In this document: one piece after another, positions 42,715 through 51,001 of the stretch | How positions within the stretch are numbered: position 1 is the stretch's first letter | Layout: each line of letters starts with the position of its first letter | Origin: DAHUYF01 sp035945115 | GTDB taxonomy: Bacteria; Pseudomonadota; Alphaproteobacteria; ATCC43930; CGMCC-115725 | Length of the DNA: 64,000 nt | Direction: 5' to 3' | Assembly: GCA_035945115.1 (NCBI GenBank) | Contig: DASZAN010000117.1 | Span: 13,737-77,736 of the forward strand | The notes under the pieces: generated by a model | The model's database searches: none | Seen by the model: the letters and a program-made list of their open reading frames with translations, nothing else | Told to the model about the DNA's origin: nothing | Program-made: the position numbers and the translations under genes

Positions 42715-43275
42715 ATGCGATCCACCATCCGCACGGTTTTCTCGGCCCTGGCGCTGATCGGGCTGCTTGCGGCATGCTCCTCGGAGGGCTCCGGCTTGGC
42801 GCCACTCGAGGCGGTCAAGACCGACGATACCAACTATCGCCTCGGGCCCGGCGACAAGCTCCATATCCAGGTGCTGGGCGCCGAGGATCTCACCGGCGAC
42901 TACGCCGTGGCCGACAACGGCACGATCAATTCGCCGCTCATCGGTGACGTGAAGGCTGGCGGTTTGACGCGCAGCCAGCTCGAGCGGGAAATGGAGAAGA
43001 AGCTGGGCGAGGGATACATCAAGCATCCCCACGTCAGCGTCAGCATCCTCACCTATCGGCCGTTCTATATCTACGGCGAGGTGACGAAACCCGGCGAATA
43101 CCCCTATGCCAGCGGCATGCGGGTGATGAGCGCAGTGGCGACGGCCGGCGGCTACACTTACCGCGCCAACGAAAATTACGTCGTGGTGACGCGCGACGGG
43201 GTGCAGCGGAAGGCGCCGCCCAATGCACCGATCCAGCCGGACGACGTGATCAAAGTACCAGAGCGCTATTTCTAG
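42715..43275 (+). CDS. Short polysaccharide export lipoprotein (Wza/OPX family)
   Basis: 186 residues from ATG 42715, with GGAAGAGG upstream. The signal peptide ends in lipobox LLAAC. The mature part contains a polysaccharide export domain (YRLGPGDKLHIQVLGAEDLTG and the DNGTINSPLIGDVKAGGLT turn) and one SLBB-like domain (FYIYGEVTKPGEYPY). OPX proteins help pass polysaccharide across the outer membrane. It is much shorter than Wza, lacking the C-terminal barrel helix, as is common for alphaproteobacterial OPX proteins. No Wzc, Wzx or Wzy partner is nearby. Confidence 0.9.
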   Translation: MRSTIRTVFSALALIGLLAACSSEGSGLAPLEAVKTDDTNYRLGPGDKLHIQVLGAEDLTGDYAVADNGTINSPLIGDVKAGGLTRSQLEREMEKKLGEGYIKHPHVSVSILTYRPFYIYGEVTKPGEYPYASGMRVMSAVATAGGYTYRANENYVVVTRDGVQRKAPPNAPIQPDDVIKVPERYF

Positions 43276-43374
43276 AAGCGCTCGCTCGCGCCGAACATCG
43301 CCGGCGGAACTTACGCGCCGCTTCCGCCGTACGCACGATGGCAGGGTGTGCCTCCGTGTGGCGGCGAGGCGGTG

Positions 43375-43698
43375 ATGGTCGCAATCGGCAATATTTTTTT
43401 CAGTGGAATGAAGCGCGGACGCGGGTCGGCCTGGCTCTGGCTTGGCGCCGCGTCGGCGATGGTTGTGGCGGGCGTCAGCCTCGCCGAGGTGACGGGCGGC
43501 GGCGAGCCCTCGCTGCAGGCGGCGATGGTCACCCCCACGACACTCGCGCCGACGGCAGCGACACCCGTCGTTGCGGAACCCGCCGCCGCGGAGGACGCCA
43601 GGCCGCGCCCCGGCGCCGAGGAGCAGCGGCGCATCTTCATGCTGCTGCTGCTCAACAGTGCCGGTCCACTGAGGCCATATAGCGGGCTTAGCCGCTAA
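43375..43698 (+). CDS. Single-pass membrane hypothetical protein
   Basis: 107 residues from ATG 43375, preceded by GAGGCGG; an ATG at 43408 is an alternative. One hydrophobic segment (WLWLGAASAMVVAGVSLA) follows a short basic stretch, then a Thr/Ala/Pro-rich linker (TPTTLAPTAATPVVA) and a short C-terminal region with LLLLNSAGPLRPY. No family is recognised. It lies between the export lipoprotein and the DUF2934 gene, all on the same strand, and may belong to that transcript. Confidence 0.5.
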   Translation: MVAIGNIFFSGMKRGRGSAWLWLGAASAMVVAGVSLAEVTGGGEPSLQAAMVTPTTLAPTAATPVVAEPAAAEDARPRPGAEEQRRIFMLLLLNSAGPLRPYSGLSR

Positions 43699-43726
43699 GG
43701 AATCCGTAAAAAAGGCGAGGAAGACG

Positions 43727-43990
43727 ATGGCGTCGGATCGGGAAAAGCGCGTCCGCGAGCGCGCCTACCAGATTTGGCAACGCGAAGGCGAGCCGCCAGG
43801 ACGAGCCGCCGAGCACTGGGCGCAAGCCGAGGCGGAGATCGAGCTCGAGCACGAGCTTGCGACCGACCGTGCCGCGGCCGGGCAGAAGCCGACAACCGAA
43901 GCGCCGCTGCGCAGCGAGCCGGCGCGGCGGGCGGAGCGGAACGAGAAAGCGCCGGCTAAGCGGCGGCGCGGCGAAGCGGAAGCGACTTGA
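43727..43990 (+). CDS. DUF2934 domain protein
   Basis: 87 residues. VRERAYQIWQREGEPPGRAAEHWAQAEAEI is the complete DUF2934 motif, a short helical domain widespread in Alphaproteobacteria with no known function. The C-terminal 40 residues are charged and disordered, rich in Glu, Arg and Ala. The last 35 bp overlap the 3' end of the convergent P450 gene, which helps explain the odd composition of the tail. Confidence 0.8.
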   Translation: MASDREKRVRERAYQIWQREGEPPGRAAEHWAQAEAEIELEHELATDRAAAGQKPTTEAPLRSEPARRAERNEKAPAKRRRGEAEAT

Positions 43991-45185
43991 GGCCGCGCAG
44001 CACGAAGCTGTCGCTCCAGTGGAGCGGCTCGTCCGCAACCACAAGGTCGGGGAAACGCCGCAGCAAGGCGGCGATGCCAATTTCCGCCTCCAGGCGCGCG
44101 AGCGGGGCGCCGAGGCAAAAATGCATGCCGATGCCGAACGAAAGGTGACGGGTGCTGCCGCGCTCGATATTGAAGCGGTCGGGCTCGGGAAAGATTTCAG
44201 GGTCGCGATTGGCGGCGTTGAGGAGGGCGAAGATGCGGGCGCCCGCCGGGATGGCGCGCGGCGCGCCCCGATCGTCCGCAAGCGTGATCTCCTCGCACGC
44301 GATGCGCGTCATCGCCTGCGTCGGCCCGTCATAGCGGAGCATTTCCTCGACCGCGCTCGGGGTGAGCTCGGGTCTCGCGCGGAGCAGCGCTACCTGGTCG
44401 GGATGGCGCAGCAAGGCGAGGACACCGTTGCCGATGAGATTGGTGGTCGTCTCGTGCCCGGCAAAGAGCAGCAGCATGGCGCTGGCGACGATCTCCTCCT
44501 CGCTGAGCCGCTCGCCGTCCACCTCCGCAGCCAAGAGCGCACTCAGCGCGTCCTCGCGCGGCCGCGCCCGGTGATCGCTGAGCATGCGCCGGAAATAGGC
44601 GGCGAGATCGCGTGCGCCGCGCTCGGCGCGCTCGCGCTTGTCGGGGGTTGCCAAGGCGCTGCCGACGAAGGCCGCGAGGTCGTCGGACCAGGCCTTGAAC
44701 TGGTCGATGTCCTCCGCCGGCACGCCGACGATACCGGCGATGACGATGGCCGGCAGCGGATAGGCGAAATCGGCGATGAGGTCAAAGCGCGAGCGCTCGG
44801 CGAGCCGCGCGAGCAGGGGTTCGACGACCCGCTCAATCGTCGGCCGAAGCGCGGCTATGCGGCTGGCGGAAAAGAGCCCGCTCAGCAACGCGCGGCGGCG
44901 GGTGTGGTCGGGCGGGTCGTTGAAGACGGCCCAAAAGCCAAGTGTGGTCAGCAGCTCCTGAAGCGCCGTCCGCTGCGTCGGTGGCAAATGGTCGCGGTAG
45001 GGCGAGATACGGTCGGCGCTGAAGCGGCGGTCGGCGAGAGCCAAGCGGACATCGCGATAGCGCGTCAGCACCCAGCCGCCGAGCCGCCCGCTCCAGTGGA
45101 CCGGATCGCGCTCGCGCAGGCGGGCAAAGATGGGGAACGGATCGGCGATGATCTCCGGCCGGCGCGGATCGTAATCGACCGTCAT
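43956..45185 (-). CDS. Cytochrome P450
   Basis: 409 residues with the bacterial class I layout: I-helix AGHETTTNL, the K-helix E-x-x-R within VEEMLRYDGPTQAMTR, and heme-binding FGIGMHFCLGAPLARLE with ligand C357. It is a soluble monooxygenase needing ferredoxin and reductase, neither found nearby. It is the last gene of a leftward run starting with OpgC and two SGNH proteins (39 bp after the second), so its substrate may be a lipid, acyl group or polyketide linked to that module; this is inference only. Confidence 0.95.
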   Translation of the reverse strand: MTVDYDPRRPEIIADPFPIFARLRERDPVHWSGRLGGWVLTRYRDVRLALADRRFSADRISPYRDHLPPTQRTALQELLTTLGFWAVFNDPPDHTRRRALLSGLFSASRIAALRPTIERVVEPLLARLAERSRFDLIADFAYPLPAIVIAGIVGVPAEDIDQFKAWSDDLAAFVGSALATPDKRERAERGARDLAAYFRRMLSDHRARPREDALSALLAAEVDGERLSEEEIVASAMLLLFAGHETTTNLIGNGVLALLRHPDQVALLRARPELTPSAVEEMLRYDGPTQAMTRIACEEITLADDRGAPRAIPAGARIFALLNAANRDPEIFPEPDRFNIERGSTRHLSFGIGMHFCLGAPLARLEAEIGIAALLRRFPDLVVADEPLHWSDSFVLRGLKSLPLRRAAA

Positions 45186-45224
45186 CGGCGCGCTCGATGC
45201 CGAAAGGACGGCTCGCGCATGCAG

Positions 45225-46049
45225 TCAGGAGCGACGGTCGGCCGCGAGCGCGTAGCGCCGGTCGCCTGCGTCGGTGATGATACCGCGCGCCACCTGCCGA
45301 GCGAGGCAATCATAGCTCGCATCGGACATATGGAGCCGATCGGGCGCGAGCATGGCGGCCAAGCTCATCTGACCATCCTCCGCCCAGTGACGCATCATGG
45401 CAAAGCGATGGATGATCGCCGTATCCTCGCTGTGCGCCACGCCGGCGAGCGCATAGAGCATTTCACGATAGCCGGGATGCGCCAGCATCGCCGGCGCATA
45501 TTGCAGGTCCATCAGCATCACATCGGCGCCAGCCGCCTTGAGCCGGGCGATGCCGCGCCGAAGGATCTCGATTTCGGCGCCAATGTCGCCGTCGCGCAGC
45601 ACGGTGTTGGAGCCGAGCTGCCAAATCACCAGATCGGGTTTCTCCGTCACGACATCGCGGTCGATGCGCGCGGCCATCTGCTCGGCCATCTCGCCGCTGA
45701 CGCCGCGATTGATGACGCGGATTGGCGTCCTCGGCAGGTATTCCTGCAGAATGGCGGCAAGCCGGCGTGGATAGGTCAATTCCGGTCGGCTGGCGCCGAC
45801 GCCCTCGGTCGAGGACGAGCCCAGCGCAACGATTGTCAGCGTTCCGCCACTTGCGAGCCGTGCTGCGGTCTGCGGCAGCGCGGCACCGCCGAGGGCGAGC
45901 TCCGCTGGGACGGCGCAGCGATCGCCGGTGGCGCTGGCGCTCCGGCCGATCGGTGAGGCGATGATCGGGACGGCCGCGCCGAGGCCCAAAAGCAGCAGTG
46001 CTACCAAAGTACGGCGGCGTTGGCGAAACGGGGGGGCGATCTTGGGCAT
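45225..46049 (-). CDS. SGNH/GDSL hydrolase, exported (intact active site)
   Basis: 274 residues from ATG 46049, 17 bp after the upstream SGNH gene. A basic start and hydrophobic run (LVALLLLGLGAAVPIIAS) give a signal peptide or anchor. Block I reads ALGSSSTEGVGAS with the nucleophilic serine; the later blocks include INRGVSGE, QLGSNTVLRDG and the catalytic pair in DRLHMSD. SGNH enzymes are esterases or acyltransferases, often on polysaccharides. Its place behind OpgC and a second SGNH protein suggests acyl transfer to, or removal from, a periplasmic glycan. Confidence 0.85.
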   Translation of the reverse strand: MPKIAPPFRQRRRTLVALLLLGLGAAVPIIASPIGRSASATGDRCAVPAELALGGAALPQTAARLASGGTLTIVALGSSSTEGVGASRPELTYPRRLAAILQEYLPRTPIRVINRGVSGEMAEQMAARIDRDVVTEKPDLVIWQLGSNTVLRDGDIGAEIEILRRGIARLKAAGADVMLMDLQYAPAMLAHPGYREMLYALAGVAHSEDTAIIHRFAMMRHWAEDGQMSLAAMLAPDRLHMSDASYDCLARQVARGIITDAGDRRYALAADRRS

Positions 46050-46066
46050 GGTCGTGGGCGTGGCCG

Positions 46067-46807
46067 TCAACGGAGCGCGCGCTCGATGGCCTCGGCGAGG
46101 CGATCGGCCAAACATTCATATACCTGCGCCGCGAGCGGAGCCCGGTGCTCCTTCGGAACATCGACAAAATTGAACACGCCGTTTTCGCTCCAGTACTTCA
46201 TCATTTCAAATCGACGAAAAAGATAGACATCATCGACATCCGCCCTTTGTTGCATCGCTTCGAGATATGGCTCGAAATTGATTACCGAAGCCGTATTTCG
46301 ACTATATTGCATGTTGATTAACATTATGTCCAGGCGATGGTTTTTCAAGTCGGCGAGCCCCGCTTCCAGGGATGTAGCGAAGGCATCGACCTCGAGGCTG
46401 CGCACGGCATCGGCGGTGCCGGTTTCCCAGACGACGAGGGTGGGAGCGAGTGGGTAGATGTCGCTGAGAAAGCGGTCGACCATCTCTTGCGTGGTCTGCC
46501 GCGCCACCCCCTTGTTGACGACGGTGATCGGTACGTCGGGGTGCCGGCGGCGCAGATTCTCCTCCAGCCGATGCGGATAAGCTTCTTGCTCGGGATTGGC
46601 CGCCGCTGTGCCGGCCGTCGAGGCGCCGCCGATGGCGACGATTGTTACCGGCTGCTTCTCGCGCACGCGCTCGGCCGTGGCCGGCAGATGCAGGTCCTCG
46701 CTGTCGATGAGTTCCGGCGGGACGCTGCAATCGCGCGATGCCGCTTGCGCCGGCAGGAACGGGAGCGTGGCTATCAGGGCGGCGAGAACGAGCGTGCGGA
46801 ACGGCAT
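46067..46807 (-). CDS. SGNH-like protein, exported, probably lacking the Asp-His pair
   Basis: 246 residues with signal peptide (LVLAALIATLPFLPAQAAS). It is homologous to the next gene: VAIGGASTAG aligns with block I, NKGVARQTTQEMVDRFL and WETGTADAVRS with blocks II and III. However, the C-terminal block that reads DRLHMSD in the neighbour aligns with a segment lacking both Asp and His (HRAPLAAQVYECLA), so it may not be a hydrolase. The start chosen is ATG 46807 with GGAG eight bases upstream; a GTG at 46816 overlaps the OpgC stop as GTGA. The middle (about 46180-46330) is AT-richer than its flanks. Confidence 0.8.
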   Translation of the reverse strand: MPFRTLVLAALIATLPFLPAQAASRDCSVPPELIDSEDLHLPATAERVREKQPVTIVAIGGASTAGTAAANPEQEAYPHRLEENLRRRHPDVPITVVNKGVARQTTQEMVDRFLSDIYPLAPTLVVWETGTADAVRSLEVDAFATSLEAGLADLKNHRLDIMLINMQYSRNTASVINFEPYLEAMQQRADVDDVYLFRRFEMMKYWSENGVFNFVDVPKEHRAPLAAQVYECLADRLAEAIERALR

Positions 46808-46812
46808 CGCGG

Positions 46813-47970
46813 TCACTCCGAAGGGGTCGCTGGCACCGACGAGCCGGGCGGGCGCGCGCTTCCCGCCGCCTTGTACCAGGCGAGGAGCGCCGCCGTGCCG
46901 ATCATCACGGCGAAACCGAAAATGTTGACGATGAGCTGCATCGGTAGCTCGCCATAGAACTCCGTCAGGACGAAATGGCCGAGCACGGCGAGCACGATGC
47001 CGAGGCAGAAGACGTAAAGCGAGTGCTGGCCGCAGAGAATGACGGGCGCGGCCACGCGCCAGCGCAGGAAGGCACTGTCGGGCGTCACGAAATAAATCGT
47101 GGCGAGCGCGAGCGCGAGGAAGTTGATGAGGCGCAGCGGCGCGAGGTCGGTTTTGTCGATGGAGTAGCTTAGCAGCTGTTTGGCGAGGATCGCCGGTACC
47201 GGCTCATAGAGCCAGTGAACGAGCCAACTCACATTGACCAGGATCAAAAAGGCACTCAGCACCACGGCCGCGCGCGGCAGCCAAACGCCGCTCGGGAACG
47301 GCCAGCGGCCGCTCACCCGCGCATGGCCGGCGCTGGCGCCGATGACGAAGAGGAACTGCCAGGCGAGCGGATTGAAGAACCAGACGCCTTCGGGATAGGC
47401 CCCGAACTCCCAGCCGCGGCGGAGGGTGAGCGCGTAAAGCGCCGCGGACGGCAACAGGGCCCAGAGAGGGCCCCGCTCGAGCGCCAACAGGACCACGGGA
47501 AAGATGCCGAGGAGCACGATATAGAGCGGCAGGATGTCGAGAAAGGCCGGCTGAAACTGCAACGTGAGCGCCTTCAGGACGGCGATGTGCGGCTCCTGCA
47601 GGAAGTCGGCAACCCGCGTTTCCTCGGCGTACATGGGATTGTTGACGGTGAGGATCGTGTAGGACACCTCCGCTGTGAAGATCATGAAGAGAAAGATGTG
47701 CGCGACATAGAGCTGCCAGACACGGCGGTAAATCTGGGCGGTTGCGAAGAATGGGCCGTGCTGATGGAGGCTTCGGCCGTAGACGAGCGTGGCGGTGTAG
47801 CCGGAGATGAAGATGAAGACTTCCGCCGCATCGGAAAAGGCGATCGAGCGCAGCGTGAACCAGCCGAGAAAATTGTTGGGGATGTGATCGATGAAGATAA
47901 AAAAAAGCGAAAGGCCGCGGAAGAAGTCGAGCCGCAAATCGCGTCCCCGGCGCGGGAAGGGATCGGCCAT
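46813..47970 (-). CDS. opgC: OpgC-domain membrane acyltransferase
   Basis: 385 residues and about ten membrane segments. RLDFFRGLSLFFIFIDHIPNNFL near the N-terminus and FSDAAEVFIFISGYTATLVYG match the OpgC family, relatives of acyltransferase-3 proteins; the Arg-x-x-Asp-x-x-Arg-Gly pattern and the conserved His are present. OpgC adds succinyl groups to osmoregulated periplasmic glucans. The start at 47970 has GAGAGGAG upstream. Two exported SGNH proteins and a P450 follow on the same strand at near-zero spacing, so this looks like a dedicated glycan-acylation operon. Confidence 0.92.
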   Translation of the reverse strand: MADPFPRRGRDLRLDFFRGLSLFFIFIDHIPNNFLGWFTLRSIAFSDAAEVFIFISGYTATLVYGRSLHQHGPFFATAQIYRRVWQLYVAHIFLFMIFTAEVSYTILTVNNPMYAEETRVADFLQEPHIAVLKALTLQFQPAFLDILPLYIVLLGIFPVVLLALERGPLWALLPSAALYALTLRRGWEFGAYPEGVWFFNPLAWQFLFVIGASAGHARVSGRWPFPSGVWLPRAAVVLSAFLILVNVSWLVHWLYEPVPAILAKQLLSYSIDKTDLAPLRLINFLALALATIYFVTPDSAFLRWRVAAPVILCGQHSLYVFCLGIVLAVLGHFVLTEFYGELPMQLIVNIFGFAVMIGTAALLAWYKAAGSARPPGSSVPATPSE

Positions 47971-48082
47971 GTCCCGGCGGCTCCTCTCGCTCGCCCCAAC
48001 CTTGGATGGTCGATCATAGAGCGCGCGGCGCGCCGACCCAAGGCCGGCGCGGTGCGTTGCCGGAGATGTCTCGAGCGCGCGC

Positions 48083-48910
48083 TCAGATCGCGTCGAGCTG
48101 GTAGGCGATATCGTTATGAAGGTTCCACAGATAACCGAGGTCCGCCGATCCCGCGAGCGCATAGGCGTGGCCGTTATGGCGCCAGCGCAGGACATGGATG
48201 TCGCCGCTCTGGCCCGGCTTGCCCGCCAAATCCGGCTCCGTGGTCTTGCCGATCACCAGCGTGATTGGACCCAGTGCTTTATTGTCGGTCGTGTAAAAGA
48301 GTTGGGTCGCCGGTTGGCCGCCGACGACAAGGAAGCGCACGCCTTGGAAGGTCAGGCCCCACGGTTTCAGATTGGGCACGCGGAAATCCTGCGGCAGCTT
48401 CTGTCCCGCCGGCACGTCGAAGCGCGCGGTGTCCTCGGGCCCGGCGTTGACGTAGAGCTTGTGATAGCCGGCGATGGTGGCATCGAAGGTGCCGGGCGGC
48501 GGCTCGGTGCTGGCGACCGGCTGTACGCCGCCATGCAATTGCGGGTCGCTGCCGGCGAAATAGCCCAAGCCGCCGCCGATGAGGAGGCCGCCCAGCGAGG
48601 CAGCCGCGGCCATGCCGGCCCACCAGCGGCGATCTCCCACGACCCGGCGCCAGCGCTGCTGCCGGGCGGCAGCGAGGTCGACTACCGCCGCCGGCTCGCC
48701 GCGCGCGGCGGCAAGAAGCCGCTCGGGCACCGGCTCATGCAGGGTTTCGTCGAAAGCGGCGCGCAGCAGCGCCGCGCTCTCGCTCAACTGCGCCGCGCGG
48801 TCGCGCAGCTCCGCATCTTGCTCGAGCCAACGCGCGATCTCGGCGCGCTCGTCCTCGCCAAGCTCGCCGTCGAGATAGGCAATCAGCCTTTCGTCACTCG
48901 GCCTTGACAT
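48083..48910 (-). CDS. Anti-sigma factor, single-pass
   Basis: 275 residues. The N-terminal 60 residues (DERLIAYLDGELGEDERAEIARWLEQD) form the anti-sigma domain typical of FecR/RskA-like regulators, without the His-x3-Cys-x2-Cys zinc motif. A membrane segment follows (WWAGMAAAASLGGLLIGGGLGYFAGS) and a periplasmic domain with DIHVLRWRHNGHAYALAGSAD. Its start overlaps the sigma gene by 17 bp. It should hold the partner sigma factor at the membrane and release it on an envelope signal that is not identified. Confidence 0.88.
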   Translation of the reverse strand: MSRPSDERLIAYLDGELGEDERAEIARWLEQDAELRDRAAQLSESAALLRAAFDETLHEPVPERLLAAARGEPAAVVDLAAARQQRWRRVVGDRRWWAGMAAAASLGGLLIGGGLGYFAGSDPQLHGGVQPVASTEPPPGTFDATIAGYHKLYVNAGPEDTARFDVPAGQKLPQDFRVPNLKPWGLTFQGVRFLVVGGQPATQLFYTTDNKALGPITLVIGKTTEPDLAGKPGQSGDIHVLRWRHNGHAYALAGSADLGYLWNLHNDIAYQLDAI

Positions 48911-49421
48911 CGCTCGTACTCCTTCGCAGGCCGGCTCCGGCGTCGAGCTTCGCCTGCAGCGCGATACGGGCGCGCGCGAGACGGCTCATGATCGTTCCCA
49001 CCGGCACGTCGGCCACCTCGGCAGCCTCCTTGTAGCTCAACCCATCCACCGTCACGAGCAGCAAGGCCGCTCGCTGTTCCGCCGGAATCTCCCTGAGCGC
49101 GTTGCGCACCTCCTCGAGCGCCAACCGCGCCTCGGCGCGTCGCTTCGGCTCGTCGGTGCCGATGTGCGCGCCCTGATCCTCGGCGTCTTCCCGTCGGACA
49201 TCCCGCGCGCGCAGCTGATCGATCCAAATGGTTTGCACGATGCGGAACATCCAGCTGTCGAAGCGGGTGCCCTCTTGAAACTGGTGTGCGCGGGACAAGG
49301 CCCGCTCGCACGCCGCTTGCACGAGGTCGTCCGCCTCGACGGCGGAGCCAGTCAAGCCGCGAGCGAAGCGCCGAAGCCGGGGCAGTACAGCAATGAGCTG
49401 GTCGTTGAAGCCCACGCTCAC
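48894..49421 (-). CDS. ECF-family RNA polymerase sigma factor
   Basis: 175 residues from GTG 49421 (a second GTG lies two codons later). Region 2 is LIAVLPRLRRFARGLTGSAVEADDLVQAACERAL with FDSWMFRIVQTIWIDQLRAR; region 4 is IPAEQRAALLLVTVDGLSYKEAAEVADVPVGTIMSRLARAR. It is co-transcribed with its anti-sigma factor (17-bp overlap). No autoregulatory promoter could be recognised upstream. Such pairs usually control envelope or oxidative stress genes; the adjacent OpgC operon is a possible target. Confidence 0.93.
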   Translation of the reverse strand: MSVGFNDQLIAVLPRLRRFARGLTGSAVEADDLVQAACERALSRAHQFQEGTRFDSWMFRIVQTIWIDQLRARDVRREDAEDQGAHIGTDEPKRRAEARLALEEVRNALREIPAEQRAALLLVTVDGLSYKEAAEVADVPVGTIMSRLARARIALQAKLDAGAGLRRSTSDVKAE

Positions 49422-49828
49422 GGCGCGCCCCGATAGAGGCAATTCGCCCCAACTCGCCTGACATGAAGATAACGGGTGGGGATGGGCTTTATTCCCTGGC
49501 GAAAAGCGTGTGGCGCCGCTGGGCGACCTGCTCCCACCCGGCATTTTCCAAAGACGCGGCCATTGGGCAGGCGCCGATATCTTAATGAGCGGGCTCGAAT
49601 ATGAAAAGGCTAGTGCCATGCCGCACGCTTACCCCTGTCTCGGCGGTCTTGCTTAAGGAACCATTAACTGCACGCGAATTTCCCGCTACTTGGCCCCAAA
49701 GAGAGTCCCGGTCCTTGGGCAGGGTGGGAAGGCCCCAGCGCTTCACAAACGTCGGGCGCCACGTCATTGTGTCGCGCCGGCTACGCTTCAGGGGGAGCGG
49801 GCGCGAGGGGGCAAGGAATGTCGGTCTC
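49422..49828. other. 407-bp divergent intergenic region between ECF sigma and pntAA
   Basis: No convincing gene is seen here. Open frames exist on both strands but start without ribosome sites and show no protein features. The stretch must carry the promoters of both the leftward sigma operon and the rightward transhydrogenase operon. A GGAACC at about 49655-49660 is the only motif resembling an ECF -35 element, and no matching -10 follows at the right distance. Confidence 0.6.
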
Positions 49829-50983
49829 ATGAAAATCAGTGTGGCCAAGGAACGCCGCCCGCATGAGCACCGCGTCGCGGCATCGCCCGACACGGTCAAG
49901 CGCCTTGCCGGCGCCGGCCACGAGATCGTCGTGGAAAGCGGTGCCGGTTCCGGCAGCGCCTTTCCCGATAGGGCCTACGAGGCGGCGGGCGCCAAGGTGG
50001 CGGCCGACAGCGCCGCCGTGTTCGGCGGCGGCGACATTCTCCTCAAGGTGCAGCGGCCGCTGCGTCAAGGTGAGGGCGACATAGACGAGCTCTCGCTCAT
50101 GAAGCGCGGCAGCGTGCTCATCGGCATGCTGCAGCCGCTGCAGCAGCGCGAGGACGTGGCGGCCTATGCGCAAGCCGGCATCGCCGCTTTCGCAATGGAG
50201 CTCGTCCCACGCATCACCCGCGCACAATCGATGGACGTGCTGAGCTCGCAAGCCAATCTCGCGGGATATAAGGCCGTGCTCGATGCCGCCGGCGAGTTCG
50301 GCCGCGCCTTTCCTATGATGATGACGGCCGCCGGCACCATTCCGCCGGCGCGTGTCCTCGTCATGGGCGCCGGTGTCGCGGGGCTGCAGGCGATCGCCAC
50401 GGCGCGGCGGTTGGGTGGTGTCGTCTCCGCGACGGACGTGCGGCTTGCCGCGAAGGAGCAAGTGGAGAGCCTTGGTGCCAGCTTTCTCGCCGTCGATCTC
50501 GAGGCGATGAAGGCGATGGAGACGGCGGGCGGCTATGCCAAGGAGATGGGCGAGGATTTCGCGCGGCGCCAGCGCGAGCACATCACCGAGGCGCTCAAGA
50601 AGATCGACATCGTCATCTGCACGGCGCTCATTCCCGGCCGGAAGGCGCCGGTGCTGATCACGCGCGGCATGGTCGAGGTCATGCGTCCCGGCTCGGTCAT
50701 CGTCGATCTCGCGGTCGAGCAAGGCGGCAACGTCGAAGGCAGCGAGTTCGGCAAGACCGTGACGACGCCCGGCGGCGTCACCATCATCGGCCATGCCAAT
50801 GTGCCCTCACGCATCGCCGTCGATGCGAGCGCGCTCTACGCCAAGAATCTGTTGGCCTTCCTCGGGCTCCTCATCGACAAAGAGAAGCAGCTCAAGATCG
50901 ACACGGCCGACGAGATCATCAAGGCGACGCTGCTGACGCGCGACGGCGCCATCGTGCATCCAGAGCTGGCGGCTGCGCGGTGA
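49829..50983 (+). CDS. pntAA: NAD(P) transhydrogenase subunit alpha, part 1
   Basis: 384 residues forming domain I of proton-translocating transhydrogenase, the NAD(H)-binding part: KISVAKERRPHEHRVAASPDTV, GAGVAGLQAIATARRLGGVVSATDVR, and the mobile-loop region preceding HITEALKKIDIVICTALIPGRKAP. It passes hydride to NADP in domain III of PntB. The start at ATG 49829 fits family N-termini; AAGGA lies some 11 bases upstream. Followed after 18 bp by pntAB, as in other Alphaproteobacteria with split alpha subunits. Confidence 0.96.
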   Translation: MKISVAKERRPHEHRVAASPDTVKRLAGAGHEIVVESGAGSGSAFPDRAYEAAGAKVAADSAAVFGGGDILLKVQRPLRQGEGDIDELSLMKRGSVLIGMLQPLQQREDVAAYAQAGIAAFAMELVPRITRAQSMDVLSSQANLAGYKAVLDAAGEFGRAFPMMMTAAGTIPPARVLVMGAGVAGLQAIATARRLGGVVSATDVRLAAKEQVESLGASFLAVDLEAMKAMETAGGYAKEMGEDFARRQREHITEALKKIDIVICTALIPGRKAPVLITRGMVEVMRPGSVIVDLAVEQGGNVEGSEFGKTVTTPGGVTIIGHANVPSRIAVDASALYAKNLLAFLGLLIDKEKQLKIDTADEIIKATLLTRDGAIVHPELAAAR

Positions 50984-51001
50984 GGATGAGGGAGCGACAC
51001 C

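Noticed and set aside
43857..45956. A 699-codon open frame on the + strand
   Set aside because: It is antisense to the P450 and SGNH genes, both of which carry catalytic motifs, and it has no recognisable domain.
49650..49690. An EcfG-type promoter (GGAAC element) upstream of pntAA
   Set aside because: GGAACC is present, but no CGTT-like -10 element follows at 16-18 bp.
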